A DNA stretch of 64,000 bases from Photorhabdus noenieputensis (GCF_018448935.1 NZ_RCWC01000009.1:1-64000); one strand, 5' to 3'. Counted from the first letter of the stretch, positions 26,890 through 37,430 are shown. Notes: generated from the sequence alone by a model not told the origin. Numbers and translations: made by a program.

Positions 26890-26924
26890 AAACAAACAAA
26901 AACCTGCCCAAAATCAGGGCAGGC
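26890..26924 (-). terminator. Intrinsic terminator of cpdB
   Basis: On the minus strand CCTGCCC pairs with GGGCAGG around a seven-base loop and is followed by TTTTTGTTTGTTT, a textbook rho-independent signal 12 bp after the cpdB stop. It separates cpdB from the RNase gene. Confidence 0.82.
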
Positions 26925-26935
26925 GACTATTAAAA

Positions 26936-28891
26936 TTATTTTTTTTCAGTCAGATCAATTTGATATACCGCAAAACCGATATCATCGTTTTCCAAATATT
27001 TCATCGGGTATTGAGAAAATGCGTTGATAAACTTCGCCGCTTTCTCACTTGGAGACGTTTCAAAACGGATATCCAGTTTCTTGTCAGTTTTGATTGGCAT
27101 AATCGACCAGTTATTCTCGGCTTTGGTCACGACCATCCCTTTCTGTTTAGACATTTTGACAATGTAAGCAGCTAAAATAGCGCGGTTCTCATCCGGTGAA
27201 GCGAATGCGATATGTTCTTCGCCTGTGCCGGCAAATTTACCGCCATAGGCACGGTAGTTATTGGTGGCAATGAGAAATTTAGCTTGAGGATCGATCGGTT
27301 TCCCCTGATAAGTCAGTTCCTTGATACGGTTCGCCCCTTGATTGATGATCTGGCAATCAACGTCATATTTAGCCGGTTGAGTCAGATCAATCTTATAATT
27401 CACACCGCTGATCATATCGAAGTTATAAGTACGGAAGCCGTTCCAGTTCAACAGATACTGCGGTTGAGTTGAATTTGGATTAATCTGGTTATACATACCG
27501 GCCGAACACTCCAGCCATTCAATCACATCAGCGCCAGTGACCTTCACAACAGCCAGTGTATTGGAATAGAGATACAAATCTGCTGCATTACGGAAGGTTA
27601 AATCGCCTTTTTCAACTTCAACAAATTCTGCGGGTGCATTTTTACGCCCACCAACTTTGAATGGCGCGGCGGCGGCCAGAACCGGAATATCCGCTAAATC
27701 AGGATCACCTTGAATAAAACGCCGCGCGTAATCTGCTTGTGCATCATTCACGATTTGCACTGTCGGGTCACTTTGAATCAAAGCCAAATAGCTATACATA
27801 TTGGCGGAAGCTTTACCAATCAATTTACCCACAAAACTCTGTGTTCCTTGATGAGCTTGATCGACAATGTGTGCCAACTCACTATCGCGCTCAACTAGTG
27901 CCTTTTTATTCACTTTGTCATAAATCGGGCGCGCTTCCGCTGTTGCCTGCGTCACTTTCCATGTGCCACCCTTGTTGTCGATAACCATATCAACAACACC
28001 TAAATGATCACCCCATTGGCCGGGCATAACGGCGGGAATGCCGTTAACCGTACCTTTGGCAACATCAACGCCTTTAATGTCTGCAAATTCTTGACTGGGG
28101 AACACCCCGTGTGAGTGACCAAACATAATCGCATCAATGCCTTGAACTTCACTCAGGTAATAAACTGAATTCTCAGCCATTGCCTTATAAGGCTCCTTGG
28201 AAAAGCCGGAGTGAGGAATAGCAATAATCAAATCCGCTCCCGCTTGTTTCATTTGAGGAACAAATTTTTTCGCGGTTTCAGTAATGTCGTTAACGGCCAC
28301 TTTCCCAGCCAGATTGACCTTATCCCAGATAACAATCTGTGGCGGTACAAAGCCGATATAGCCGATCTTAATGGTATGATTTTTACCCTCCCGGTCTTTC
28401 ACCGGCGTATCAACAATAATATAGGGGGTGAAATAGTTCTTACCGGTTTTCGCATCCATGATGTTGGCATTGATATAAGGGAACTTCGCACCAGCAATGG
28501 CTTTTTTTAGATAATCCAAACCAAAGTTAAACTCGTGGTTACCAAAGTTACCCACGGTATAACCCATTGTATTCATTAACTGATGTGCTGGATGAGACTC
28601 CCCTTTTTTAAGGCCCTTTGCCGCCACGTAATCCGCCAGTGGACTACCTTGAATCAAGTCACCGTTATCGACCAGAATGGTGTTGGTAGCTTCTGCTTTG
28701 GCTGCTTTAATTAAGCTCGCTGTGCGTACCAAACCAAATTGTTCTGTAGGCTTGTCCTTAAAGTAATCAAAATCAATCAAGTTACTATGAACATCAGATG
28801 TTTCCATTACCCGCAAATCAACGGTTGCAGCATGGACATTACATGCGATCAATAAGGTTAATGTGGAGACTTTCAACACATTGTTAACCAT
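26936..28891 (-). CDS. cpdB: Periplasmic 2',3'-cyclic-nucleotide 2'-phosphodiesterase / 3'-nucleotidase
   Basis: This 651-residue bifunctional enzyme hydrolyses 2',3'-cyclic nucleotides and then 3'-nucleotides to nucleosides in the periplasm. A Sec signal peptide ends at CNVHAA (about residue 22). The metallophosphatase motifs [28 protein letters not shown] and FGHSHG are all present, followed by a 5'-nucleotidase C-terminal domain with [11 protein letters not shown]. Length and order match E. coli CpdB. AGAGGTG lies upstream of the ATG. The expression signals must lie in the long AT-rich region to its right. Confidence 0.93.
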   Translation of the reverse strand: MVNNVLKVSTLTLLIACNVHAATVDLRVMETSDVHSNLIDFDYFKDKPTEQFGLVRTASLIKAAKAEATNTILVDNGDLIQGSPLADYVAAKGLKKGESHPAHQLMNTMGYTVGNFGNHEFNFGLDYLKKAIAGAKFPYINANIMDAKTGKNYFTPYIIVDTPVKDREGKNHTIKIGYIGFVPPQIVIWDKVNLAGKVAVNDITETAKKFVPQMKQAGADLIIAIPHSGFSKEPYKAMAENSVYYLSEVQGIDAIMFGHSHGVFPSQEFADIKGVDVAKGTVNGIPAVMPGQWGDHLGVVDMVIDNKGGTWKVTQATAEARPIYDKVNKKALVERDSELAHIVDQAHQGTQSFVGKLIGKASANMYSYLALIQSDPTVQIVNDAQADYARRFIQGDPDLADIPVLAAAAPFKVGGRKNAPAEFVEVEKGDLTFRNAADLYLYSNTLAVVKVTGADVIEWLECSAGMYNQINPNSTQPQYLLNWNGFRTYNFDMISGVNYKIDLTQPAKYDVDCQIINQGANRIKELTYQGKPIDPQAKFLIATNNYRAYGGKFAGTGEEHIAFASPDENRAILAAYIVKMSKQKGMVVTKAENNWSIMPIKTDKKLDIRFETSPSEKAAKFINAFSQYPMKYLENDDIGFAVYQIDLTEKK

Positions 28892-30363
28892 TTCACACCT
28901 CTTTTTTAGGCTAGTTTGGAGAAACTAAAATCAGCTCTCTTATCACTGTCAACTTATAAGTACAGACAAGCCCTAGTTTTCAGAACCGCCTGTTTTTTAT
29001 TTTCATAAGCTGGATTGTCGCTGTGAACATCATCATATGTCGTTTCAACGAACAAACGCAGGCTATTGTACTGAGAAATTGTTAAACATTAATCTCAACC
29101 AACAAGATAAATCTGTTTTTTTATAGTTAGGGCCTCTTCATTTTTAACACGCAAAGGGTTACCCGCGTATACCACTTTGCCGGGATCTCACTCCTTCTTT
29201 TTTGTTGCTAACACGATAAAATCCACCTTAAAACAGACTTATAGATCATAAATTTAAATTAAGTAATAATAAAATATCAATAATGCCTTGTATTTAATTA
29301 TTAGCTTTATTTCTGAACAAAAATCTCTCTATTCTGTCTAGTCAGGTAAAATATTCAAACTAATAAATACCTTTCATAATATTACTGTATAAAATAAAAT
29401 TACTAACAAATCGCAAATATTTTTAAGCAATTAATTATTATCCATATTAGGCTTCCTTATATAAATTTTTATGGTGTTTAATTATAAAATAATCATTAAT
29501 TTAGGTTAACATGATTGAATGTTTTTAGTTAAAAAAGCGTGACTTTATTAACATTTCAATGTCACGATGTAATTTTTAACCATGCAATCAATTATAAGTA
29601 CATAATAATTAAAACAAAAATTATTTTCGTGAGAAAATGCACAATTACACCGTTAAACACACAAATAATTACAATTATTTGTGATAATAATCACATTGGC
29701 CAGGTAACTTTATCTTTTTAGTTGAATTCCATTAATTACCTTATTTATTAAAATAATTATTTAACAAATTAAAACTTTAACAATTAGTTTTAATACAAAT
29801 TTATTTTAACAAAAAAATAACAAAATATTAAAATCATAAAAACAATGTTATTTATTTTATATTGAATTAATTTATAAATTTAATTAAGATTATTATTTAT
29901 AAAACATAACCATATATTAAAGACATTATGAAAAGTAAAAATTTTTATTTTATTAATTAAAATAAAAATTTAACAAAATACAATTAAAAATAAACAACAA
30001 AATTAATAAATCAATTTAACAACAAAAAGTGAAAATTATTTATATTATTGATATAAAAGAAAAATATTATAAAATACATAATCAAGATTATAATTTTTTT
30101 AATCAACTTGACGCCACTATAATTTCTATAAATGATTTTTCCAATCAACATGACACATTTATCAATGTCCCAACTATCTCACTCAATCCAGCAATGAAGA
30201 GAAAATAAAAAAATTTATGTTAGCCACTTGACCAGAAACAACAATTACATTAATTTTATTTAATATTATAAACAGCATCATTAAACTTCATCATTTCAGC
30301 ACTCTAGTAGAGCCGAAAATTTAACATAAGTTAATAGCAATAATTGATTATAGTAATTAGTAA

Positions 30364-30394
30364 TAGTTAATTAGCTAGAGCTAGCGTTAACTAT
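30364..30394. promoter_or_regulatory. Palindromic site upstream of the LysRS-reductase gene
   Basis: Nested inverted repeats are seen: TAGTTAA with TTAACTA outside, and TAGCT with AGCTA inside, slightly off-centre. They lie about 200 bp before the gene start within very AT-rich DNA. They could be an operator, though chance is not excluded in such DNA. Confidence 0.3.
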
Positions 30395-30458
30395 TCATTC
30401 ATTTTAAATAAATTTTAAGGTTAATCGCTGACACAAAACAAAAAACATAAAACAATCT

Positions 30459-30478
30459 AATGCTTTAGAGCATTTTTT
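30459..30478 (+). terminator. Short hairpin with T6 in the leader of the LysRS-reductase gene (possible attenuator)
   Basis: AATGCT pairs with AGCATT across a TTAG loop and runs into six T residues, about 110 bp before the start codon of the fused gene. Immediately upstream, a CTG-started frame of nine codons (30428-30460) with three Lys codons ends at the base of the stem. That resembles a leader-peptide attenuator, but a CTG start and AT-rich DNA make this speculative. Confidence 0.35.
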
Positions 30479-30588
30479 CTCATCAGGGCTACTGAGGATT
30501 TCCTGATAAGTTAATAACACCTCTACTGTCTTTATTCATCACCATTAACCCTAAAATAATCAAAACATTATGATGGAGGTAACTGCAA

Positions 30589-33483
30589 ATGAAATGGTAT
30601 GTCAAAGAAGCCCTCGAAATTAATCAGGCTATACCATACGAGGAATCAATCAATATCGAAGCGGGTTTTGGACCAACAGGGCTGCCACACATAGGAACCC
30701 TTTGCGAAATTCTCCGTGCCAATCTCATCAAAACCGAATTGGAGAAAGCAGGTAGAACAGTTAATTTTTATCTCATCTCAGATGATTTGGACCCTTTCAG
30801 AAAAGTACCTTTGAATATTCCAAATGCTGAAAAATTAACGCCTTATCTAGGTCAACCAATAAGCAAGGTGCCGGACCCTTTCGGAAATTTCCCATCATTC
30901 TCTGAAATGGCGGAACATCAGCTCATGAAGCTCGCCGCAGAATATGAAATAGAGTGTCAGTTAGTCCGAAACTCTTTAGCCTATCAAAACGGCGATTACA
31001 ATGACGAAATCAAACTATTCCTGCAAAATTTCTCAGTGTTAAACCAAATATGCAAGGAATCGACGGGATCTTTAAGACAAAGAACCTACAGCATGATCAT
31101 GCCCATTTCTGAAAAAACTGGTGCCGTACTTGAACATATTATAGTCACCGGCGTAAACCCAACATTAGGAGAAATAACCTATTACATACCTGGTGATGAA
31201 GTCATTAATAAACCCGGTTATGAATATGGAGTAGAAATTCGAGAATTCTATAAAAATGAGATATTAGATCAAGAGCAAACTATTTCGGTACTAAACGGTA
31301 AATCTAAACTTCAGTGGAAAGCAGACTGGGGTATGCGCCTCCTTGCTAAAAACATTCATTTTGAAATGCATGGTGAAGATTTGCTAGCTTCTGCCGCTGT
31401 TGTTCGCCAGATCGCGAGAGCATTAAACAAGTCAATTCCACGTTTTTACAAGTATGGGCTTTTCCTTGATGATGCAGGTAAAAAAATATCGAAGTCGAAA
31501 GGAAATAGTTTCTCTTTGGATGATATTCGCCATCTGCTGACACGAGATGCAATCCGCACTTACCTCTCAAAAGAGCCACAGAGATCGTCTAAATTTTATA
31601 TAGCGCTGGCACCCCATCTCAATGATCAAGTTAATATTTCGCAAAAGGATAGAAAACGATTATCTTTTTCGAAGATCGCAAGAATATTACACGCTTCAAA
31701 ACCGGCGAGTAAACTTGCTGCTGAAAATTTTCTAAATCGCTATAAAAAACCGGGGGAATCCATTTCAGATCAGGAATTGGAAATAAGTTATAATTATTAT
31801 ATCAGGACATGCAAAAACGAAAATCAAGGATTACAAAACATTAAAGAAGAAAAATATTTCTCAGCCATTGCCAACTTAATAAGCTCAGGAGAAATATCCA
31901 CTAAAGATCAGCTTTTCCAGCGTATAATCAGTATATATGAAGACCATTTTTCAGATGATAAATCATCCCAAATATGGTCTCTGATCTATCGAGGACTATT
32001 TGGTGATACCAAAGGTCCACGAATTAAAACATGGTTAGATTTAAATTGCATGCAGCATATTTTAACCCACTTTAACAATCCACATAAAAACCAATATAAA
32101 AACTCATCCAAAAAAAATGAGGAGAATATCGCTAACAATGAAATTAACAGTTCTCAAAAAGAGAGATTAATAAACAATAACATTGAGAAGGACCAAATAT
32201 ATATGACTAAGTTATACAGTAAAATTAACTTCACCGAAATCAAGAAAAAATGTGACGAACTTTGCTCAGCTTTACAGAAGCATCGAGCGGCGTTAGTTGA
32301 AGCACTCTCTGGCTATCAATGTAAGAACGTCACCGAAGATGAAATTCTCCGTTCAATAGATGTCTTGAATAATATTGAGAACAACAGAGAATATTTCAAA
32401 AAGAAAATTTATGGTGTCACCTCATTCCTCCCGCTTAACCAACCTATTTACGCTTCTGTATGTTTTGGTTTTATCCCTTCACTGATGGCGGAAAACGTGT
32501 GCATACGCCCCCCGACAGCAATGCATACACATTACAAAAAACTTGAGGAGGTGATTAATTTATCCGAATTTTCTCCGACATTATCTATTTCCTATGAAGA
32601 TAAAGAGTTATTTTTAAGTCAACGAGTAAAAATAACTGATGCGGTAATCTTTACCGGAACACCGGAGAATGCGCTCAAGGTACGTAAGCATTTCAGAAAA
32701 AACACCCTATTTATTCTTAATGGTGCCGGTCATAATCCACTTATTATCTCAAAAGACGCAGATATTAATCTGGCCGTTGAAAGTGCAAAACGAGTTGTTC
32801 TTTACAATCAAGGGCAGGATTGTGCTGGCCCAAACGCCATATTAGTACACAATGATATATACGATTTATTCAAGCAACGATTGATCTCTGATTTGAAGAA
32901 GATTGAAGATAGAGTTGGACCTTATAGTGACTATAAGAATATCGTCGGCCCCAATAGCGATATTGATCACAGTATAAAAATTGCCTCTGTATTTAAAGCA
33001 AATAGACCCTATTGCACCTATGGAGGAGACGTTAATCCTATTAATGGCATGATAAAACCAACGGTTTTCGAGAAAGAATTATCGTTGGGCGGCAATTATA
33101 AAGAATTTTTTGCACCTGTTTTCTTCTTACAAAGATATTATCAGGATCAAGACCTCATCCATTATTTTTCTGACCCTTTGTATTCAGCCAATGCCATGTA
33201 TATATCTTTGTTTGGCACCAGTGACTATATCCATCATCAACTCAGCGAACGCCTTCACCTGCCAGATAGTATTCTTAATAATACTGACTTACATCTGGAA
33301 GAACACGGTTATCTTCCTTATGGTGGCCAAGGACCAGCGGCTTCATGCCTTTGGTATGAAGGTAATAGGATTAACGGCAGTACGTTGCCACAGCGTGATA
33401 TATACCACTATTTAATTGAACCCTTTAATCTCCTTCCCACACCAAAAGGTGAAAAACGCCACTGCGTTCAAGCGGGAATTTAA
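30589..33483 (+). CDS. Class I lysyl-tRNA synthetase fused to an aldehyde-dehydrogenase-type reductase
   Basis: The protein has 964 residues. Residues 1-485 are a class I aminoacyl-tRNA synthetase of the archaeal-type LysK family, with PHIGT at 33-37 (HIGH motif) and KISKS at 299-303 (KMSKS motif). An Asn/Lys/Ser-rich linker spans about 490-545. Residues 550-964 are an ALDH-superfamily domain, with a FTGTPENA nucleotide-binding turn at 688-695, NGAGHNP at 711-717 and catalytic Cys745 in GQDCAGP. The usual ALDH Glu of ELGG is Asn711, as in CoA-acylating, ester-reducing members such as AdhE. Enterobacteria normally use class II LysS, so this is an acquired paralogue. I infer activation of lysine or an analogue followed by reduction to an amino aldehyde. 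GGAGG precedes the ATG. Confidence 0.85.
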   Translation: MKWYVKEALEINQAIPYEESINIEAGFGPTGLPHIGTLCEILRANLIKTELEKAGRTVNFYLISDDLDPFRKVPLNIPNAEKLTPYLGQPISKVPDPFGNFPSFSEMAEHQLMKLAAEYEIECQLVRNSLAYQNGDYNDEIKLFLQNFSVLNQICKESTGSLRQRTYSMIMPISEKTGAVLEHIIVTGVNPTLGEITYYIPGDEVINKPGYEYGVEIREFYKNEILDQEQTISVLNGKSKLQWKADWGMRLLAKNIHFEMHGEDLLASAAVVRQIARALNKSIPRFYKYGLFLDDAGKKISKSKGNSFSLDDIRHLLTRDAIRTYLSKEPQRSSKFYIALAPHLNDQVNISQKDRKRLSFSKIARILHASKPASKLAAENFLNRYKKPGESISDQELEISYNYYIRTCKNENQGLQNIKEEKYFSAIANLISSGEISTKDQLFQRIISIYEDHFSDDKSSQIWSLIYRGLFGDTKGPRIKTWLDLNCMQHILTHFNNPHKNQYKNSSKKNEENIANNEINSSQKERLINNNIEKDQIYMTKLYSKINFTEIKKKCDELCSALQKHRAALVEALSGYQCKNVTEDEILRSIDVLNNIENNREYFKKKIYGVTSFLPLNQPIYASVCFGFIPSLMAENVCIRPPTAMHTHYKKLEEVINLSEFSPTLSISYEDKELFLSQRVKITDAVIFTGTPENALKVRKHFRKNTLFILNGAGHNPLIISKDADINLAVESAKRVVLYNQGQDCAGPNAILVHNDIYDLFKQRLISDLKKIEDRVGPYSDYKNIVGPNSDIDHSIKIASVFKANRPYCTYGGDVNPINGMIKPTVFEKELSLGGNYKEFFAPVFFLQRYYQDQDLIHYFSDPLYSANAMYISLFGTSDYIHHQLSERLHLPDSILNNTDLHLEEHGYLPYGGQGPAASCLWYEGNRINGSTLPQRDIYHYLIEPFNLLPTPKGEKRHCVQAGI

Positions 33484-33697
33484 ACTACTCCGGTGAATCC
33501 TCACTTCAACGGATGACTCGACCGCGCCGTACTTTCCACAAATAAGCACGGCGTGTCTTAGCGCTTAATACAATCACGAAACCGTCAATCAAGATAATTG
33601 ACACAATATACTAGGGCCTATCCCTGTGATTCGCTATCATGCTACCTTATGTTGGTCATGCTCACCGATTCATTGAGCAAAAATATGGGGTAATTTT

Positions 33698-34609
33698 ATG
33701 TTGTGGTTCAAAAATTTAATGATTTACCGTTTAAACCGGGAAATTTCACTTTCTGCGGATGAACTGGAAAAACAATTAAGTCCGTTAGCATTCACCCCAT
33801 GTGGTAGCCAAGATATGGCGAAAACAGGTTGGGTGCCACCAATGGGTTCACACAGTGACGCCTTCACCCATGTCGCGAATAACCAAATTCTGATTTGTGC
33901 CCGCAAAGAAGAAAAGATGTTGCCTTCACCCGTTATCAAACAAGCATTACAGGCAAAAATTGAAAAACTGGAAGGAGAACAACATCGCAAACTTAAAAAA
34001 ACAGAGAAAGACTCTCTGAAAGATGAAATATTGCACACCCTGCTACCTCGGGCATTTAGCCGATTCAGCCAAACTTATATTTGGATCGATATCACCAATA
34101 ATCTGATCGTTGTTGACGCGGCCAGTGCTAAACGGGCCGAAGATAATTTAGCATTATTGAGAAAAAGTCTGGGTTCTTTACCTGTTGTTCCCCTGACATT
34201 TAAAGATCCAATAGAATTAACCCTGACAGAATGGGTGCGTTCCGGTGATTTACCGACAGGTTTTGCTTTAATGGATGAAGCTGAACTAAAAGCCATTCTG
34301 GAAGAAGGCGGCGTGATACGCTGTAAAAAACAAGATTTGGTTTCTGACGAAATCGCCACACATATAGAAGCTGGCAAATGTGTCACTAAACTAGCGCTCG
34401 ATTGGGAAGAGCGTATTCAATTTATGTTGTCCGATGATGGTGCTTTCAAACGTATAAAATTCAGTGATACTCTGCGTGAACAAAATGATGACATTGATCG
34501 GGAAGATTTTGCCCAACGGTTTGATGCTGACTTTATTCTAATGACCGGCGAATTAAGTGCATTGATTAAAAGCACCATTGAAGCGCTGGGTGGCGAAGCG
34601 GAAAAATAA
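33698..34609 (+). CDS. rdgC: Recombination-associated protein RdgC
   Basis: This 303-residue protein has exactly the E. coli RdgC length. RdgC forms a ring around double-stranded DNA and limits RecA filament activity at the nucleoid. Recognisable blocks are the N-terminal [47 protein letters not shown] and the C-terminal [14 protein letters not shown]. It stands alone, with about 210 bp of upstream DNA and its own terminator, consistent with independent transcription. It is a core gene next to the acquired LysRS-reductase gene. Confidence 0.95.
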   Translation: MLWFKNLMIYRLNREISLSADELEKQLSPLAFTPCGSQDMAKTGWVPPMGSHSDAFTHVANNQILICARKEEKMLPSPVIKQALQAKIEKLEGEQHRKLKKTEKDSLKDEILHTLLPRAFSRFSQTYIWIDITNNLIVVDAASAKRAEDNLALLRKSLGSLPVVPLTFKDPIELTLTEWVRSGDLPTGFALMDEAELKAILEEGGVIRCKKQDLVSDEIATHIEAGKCVTKLALDWEERIQFMLSDDGAFKRIKFSDTLREQNDDIDREDFAQRFDADFILMTGELSALIKSTIEALGGEAEK

Positions 34610-34631
34610 CCTCAATTTTTAATACTATTTG

Positions 34632-34664
34632 CCGCTTTGAACTATTTTTCAAAGCGGTATTTTA
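34632..34664 (+). terminator. Intrinsic terminator of rdgC
   Basis: A perfect 10-bp stem, CCGCTTTGAA with TTCAAAGCGG, has a six-base loop and is followed by TATTTTATG, 22 bp after the rdgC stop. Confidence 0.8.
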
Positions 34665-35300
34665 TGCCTTCCTCAATTCAAGGCCAGATATTTTTTAAAA
34701 AGATCCCCTTTTCATACTACCAGCAATATCTTCTTTAATTTACTCTGAAAAAATCATTTGGAGAACAATCAATTCAAAATTGGAGAGTAAGCCATCGCAC
34801 TAATCAACGAAATAAAGGAAGCACGTAACGTTATTTCAGCAAAAACCGCCATCCATCCTAGTACAATACGAAGCTACCGCAAAAGTTAACCTTTATCAGC
34901 TAAGGTCTATGTTCCCATACCAAGCGTATATCCTCCATAACTCCATATTGATTTATCCGTTTAACCACGCTTATCTCTATAAAAAATTATAGTAAACAAT
35001 ATTATTAAATGTAACATGTAACTAAAGTTATATTGTTCACCTATAATTTACCAAAAGTAGTTTTTTTAATTGCTATTAAAATATATACAACAATTTTAAT
35101 TTTTTTATGGCAATATTGTTTTGACAATAAACAAACTTTAATATAAAAATAAATAATTACATGAAGTTACATTACTATTATATATCGAAATACAACTCTC
35201 ATTTTAGTCAAAAACGTCTTAATTCTCCCTCATCTAACACAGGCAGGATATCTTGACGAAAAACTTGAGTTTATCCTCAATCTGACACAGGTAAAAACAG
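34665..35300. other. AT-rich spacer with a short Fic-gene-like relic
   Basis: Between rdgC and the methyltransferase gene I see no full gene. Bases about 34796-34840 (encoding LINEIKEARNVISA) resemble the segment of the downstream Fic gene that encodes PISEIQEARNAILA, so a tiny relic of a second Fic gene may persist. The rest is AT-rich promoter-type DNA. Confidence 0.4.
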
Positions 35301-36152
35301 ATGAATAAAAAATTTCATGAGGCAAACCGTTTATCGTGGAATGCCGCTACTGTTGCCCATAATAGTCATAAAGGTGATCAAGCCGCTTTTTTCAGGCAAG
35401 GCGGCAACACACTCTATCCAGAGGAACTATCACTACTAGGTGATATAAAAGATCTAAATATCTTACACCTGCAATGTAATTCTGGTCAGGATACTTTAAG
35501 TCTGGTGAAATATGGTGCCAATGTAACTGGGGTTGATATTTCTGATGAAGCAATTAATTTCGCCCGTCAGCTATCCAGCGATAGTGGCATTCCGGCCCTA
35601 TTCCACCGAGCTGATATTTTTGATTGGATGGAACAAGCCATTACAGAAAATTTGAAATTTGATCGGATTTTCTGTTCTTATGGTGTATTAGTTTGGATTT
35701 CTGACCTAAAAAACTGGGCCCGACTTATTTCACAATTATTAACACCAGAGGGAAAATTTGTATTGATTGAATTTCATCCGTTCTCCCTCTATTTTAATGC
35801 GCAATGGAAGCCTCATTATGACTATTTCAGGGAAGGCGCAGTCATTGATGAAGGCGGAGTTCACGATTATGTCGCTAAATCCGTCGAAACCCTCTATCCA
35901 GATGAAGTGATAGAAGAAGGTGTTAAAGATTTCCAGAACCCTCACTATACTTATGAATTTTACTGGGGAATCAATGAAGTACTCAATGCTCTGATACAAG
36001 CAGGATTACGAATTGAACAGTTCAATGAATACCCTTACTCAAATGGATGGAGTGGATTTGAAGGCATGCGTAATATTGGTGGCGGAAAAATGGTACAGCC
36101 GGAAGGAATGCCTCGTATGCCATTAATGTATGGTGTGCTTGCAGGGAAATAA
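35301..36152 (+). CDS. Class I SAM-dependent methyltransferase
   Basis: This 283-residue protein has a methyltransferase fold. The SAM-binding motif I is ILHLQCNSGQDTLSL near residue 54, followed by the acidic end of strand 2 at GVDISDEAI and motif III-like FDRIFCSYGVLVWI. It resembles YcgJ/UbiE-type small-molecule methyltransferases, but the substrate cannot be read. It stands alone, with AT-rich DNA before it and a Fic gene 134 bp after it. No signal peptide or membrane segment is present, so it is cytosolic. Confidence 0.8.
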   Translation: MNKKFHEANRLSWNAATVAHNSHKGDQAAFFRQGGNTLYPEELSLLGDIKDLNILHLQCNSGQDTLSLVKYGANVTGVDISDEAINFARQLSSDSGIPALFHRADIFDWMEQAITENLKFDRIFCSYGVLVWISDLKNWARLISQLLTPEGKFVLIEFHPFSLYFNAQWKPHYDYFREGAVIDEGGVHDYVAKSVETLYPDEVIEEGVKDFQNPHYTYEFYWGINEVLNALIQAGLRIEQFNEYPYSNGWSGFEGMRNIGGGKMVQPEGMPRMPLMYGVLAGK

Positions 36153-36286
36153 TCAGACAACCCTCGTAACAATCGCCAGTCTGTTGCTCAGTATCACCTT
36201 ACTGGCGATAATACCGACGCATTCCAAAACTAAATAACAGAATTAAAGCTATTTACCGTAATCCTACAAATCCAATTAGGTATTCA

Positions 36287-37315
36287 ATGAATTCAGCGAA
36301 AAAAGGCTATCAACCTCCTTTCTCAATTACAGCTAAAATGATCCAATTAGTTGCCGAAATCAGTGAGAATATCGGGCGATTAAGCACAGAGCAGGAACAA
36401 ATAAAAGCTTTGCGATTGAGACGAATCAATCGGATACGTACAATTCACGGTTCACTGGCAATTGAAGGTAACTTACTTGATGCAAGCCAAATCACAGCCA
36501 TTATTGAAGGCAAGCGAGTTATTGCACCGATCAGTGAAATACAAGAAGCACGTAACGCTATCTTGGCTTACGAAAAACTCAACTATTGGCATTTCACATC
36601 AGAGCAAAACTTACTGGAAGCCCATTATGTTCTAATGAAGGGATTGCTAGATAATGCCGGCAGTTATCGACACAGCGGCGTCGGGGTGATGGATGGAGAA
36701 AAAGTCATTCATATGGCTCCACAGGCAAACCGGATTCCAAAGCTGATGGGTAATCTTTTTCACTGGTTAGGCTCTACTGATATTCACCCACTTATTGCCA
36801 GTTGCATTTTCCATTATGAATTTGAATTCATTCATCCATTTGCCGATGGAAACGGCAGAATGGGCCGGTTATGGCAAACATTAATCTTAAACCACTGGAA
36901 CCCTTTATTTGAATTTATCCCCGTTGAAAGCCTGGTTTATGAACACCAAGCTCATTACTATCAGGCAATTAATCTCAGTAGCCAACTCGTTGATTGTGCC
37001 CCATTTATTGAGTTTATGCTGCACATGATCCGTGATGCAATTCTGACATCTACCCATCAGGCTACCCATCAGGCTACCCATCAGGCTACCCAACAAGTTA
37101 AACAACTGATTATGGTATTGAAAGGGGAAATGAACCGTGGGCAACTGCAATCAGCCCTTGGATTAAAAGATCGTAATTCATTCCGTCAGCGCTATTTGCA
37201 ACCCGCACTGGCAGCAGGATTAATTGAAATGAGCCATCCAGAAAAACCGAGCAGCCCATTACAGCGCTATCGCTTGACGGAGAGAGGGGTAGATTTAAAA
37301 GCTCACCACAAATAA
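36287..37315 (+). CDS. Fic-domain protein (probable AMPylase) with C-terminal HTH
   Basis: This 342-residue protein contains the Fic core motif HPFADGNGRMGR near residue 183, which transfers AMP from ATP to target hydroxyls. An inhibitory helix motif SLAIEGN near residue 56 lies N-terminal to the core, as in class II Fic proteins, so it is self-regulated and needs no separate antitoxin. The C-terminal 80 residues look like a winged-helix domain (MNRGQLQSALGLKDRNSFRQ). Between them is a THQA repeat encoded by a 12-bp tandem repeat. This architecture matches chromosomal Fic/DUF4172-like regulators. The target is unknown. Confidence 0.85.
   Translation: MNSAKKGYQPPFSITAKMIQLVAEISENIGRLSTEQEQIKALRLRRINRIRTIHGSLAIEGNLLDASQITAIIEGKRVIAPISEIQEARNAILAYEKLNYWHFTSEQNLLEAHYVLMKGLLDNAGSYRHSGVGVMDGEKVIHMAPQANRIPKLMGNLFHWLGSTDIHPLIASCIFHYEFEFIHPFADGNGRMGRLWQTLILNHWNPLFEFIPVESLVYEHQAHYYQAINLSSQLVDCAPFIEFMLHMIRDAILTSTHQATHQATHQATQQVKQLIMVLKGEMNRGQLQSALGLKDRNSFRQRYLQPALAAGLIEMSHPEKPSSPLQRYRLTERGVDLKAHHK
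37052..37099 (+). repeat. In-frame 12-bp tandem repeat inside the Fic gene
   Basis: ACCCATCAGGCT is present three times perfectly and once in altered form (ACCCAACAAGTT). It encodes THQA units in the linker between the Fic core and the winged helix. Copy-number change would only alter linker length. Confidence 0.9.
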
Positions 37316-37430
37316 TGAGAACTCATTAAGTGGATATGAATATCATAACTATAGTGCTTTAATGTCCACTTAAAATAACTATAATCAGGTGAACATCAAA
37401 ACCACAAATACCTAGAGTTGTTGTCTACTC

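Larger units (their letters stand above)
28892..30588. other. 1.7-kb extremely AT-rich region without genes
   Basis: I see no supported gene; the only frame above 60 codons (29539-29721) has no ribosome site or recognisable sequence. The stretch from about 29240 to 30420 is nearly all A and T. It separates cpdB from the LysRS-reductase gene and must hold both promoters. Such DNA is typically bound by H-NS and marks acquired genes; that binding is inference. Candidate leader signals at its right end are listed separately. Confidence 0.6.

Noticed and set aside
29539-29721. 60-codon frame in the AT desert
   Set aside because: No ribosome site and low-complexity composition; expected by chance.
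28892-30588. tRNA or other RNA gene near the LysRS-like gene
   Set aside because: I looked for a cloverleaf or GTTCRA-type T-loop and saw none in this AT-rich stretch. A tRNAscan-SE run would be decisive.
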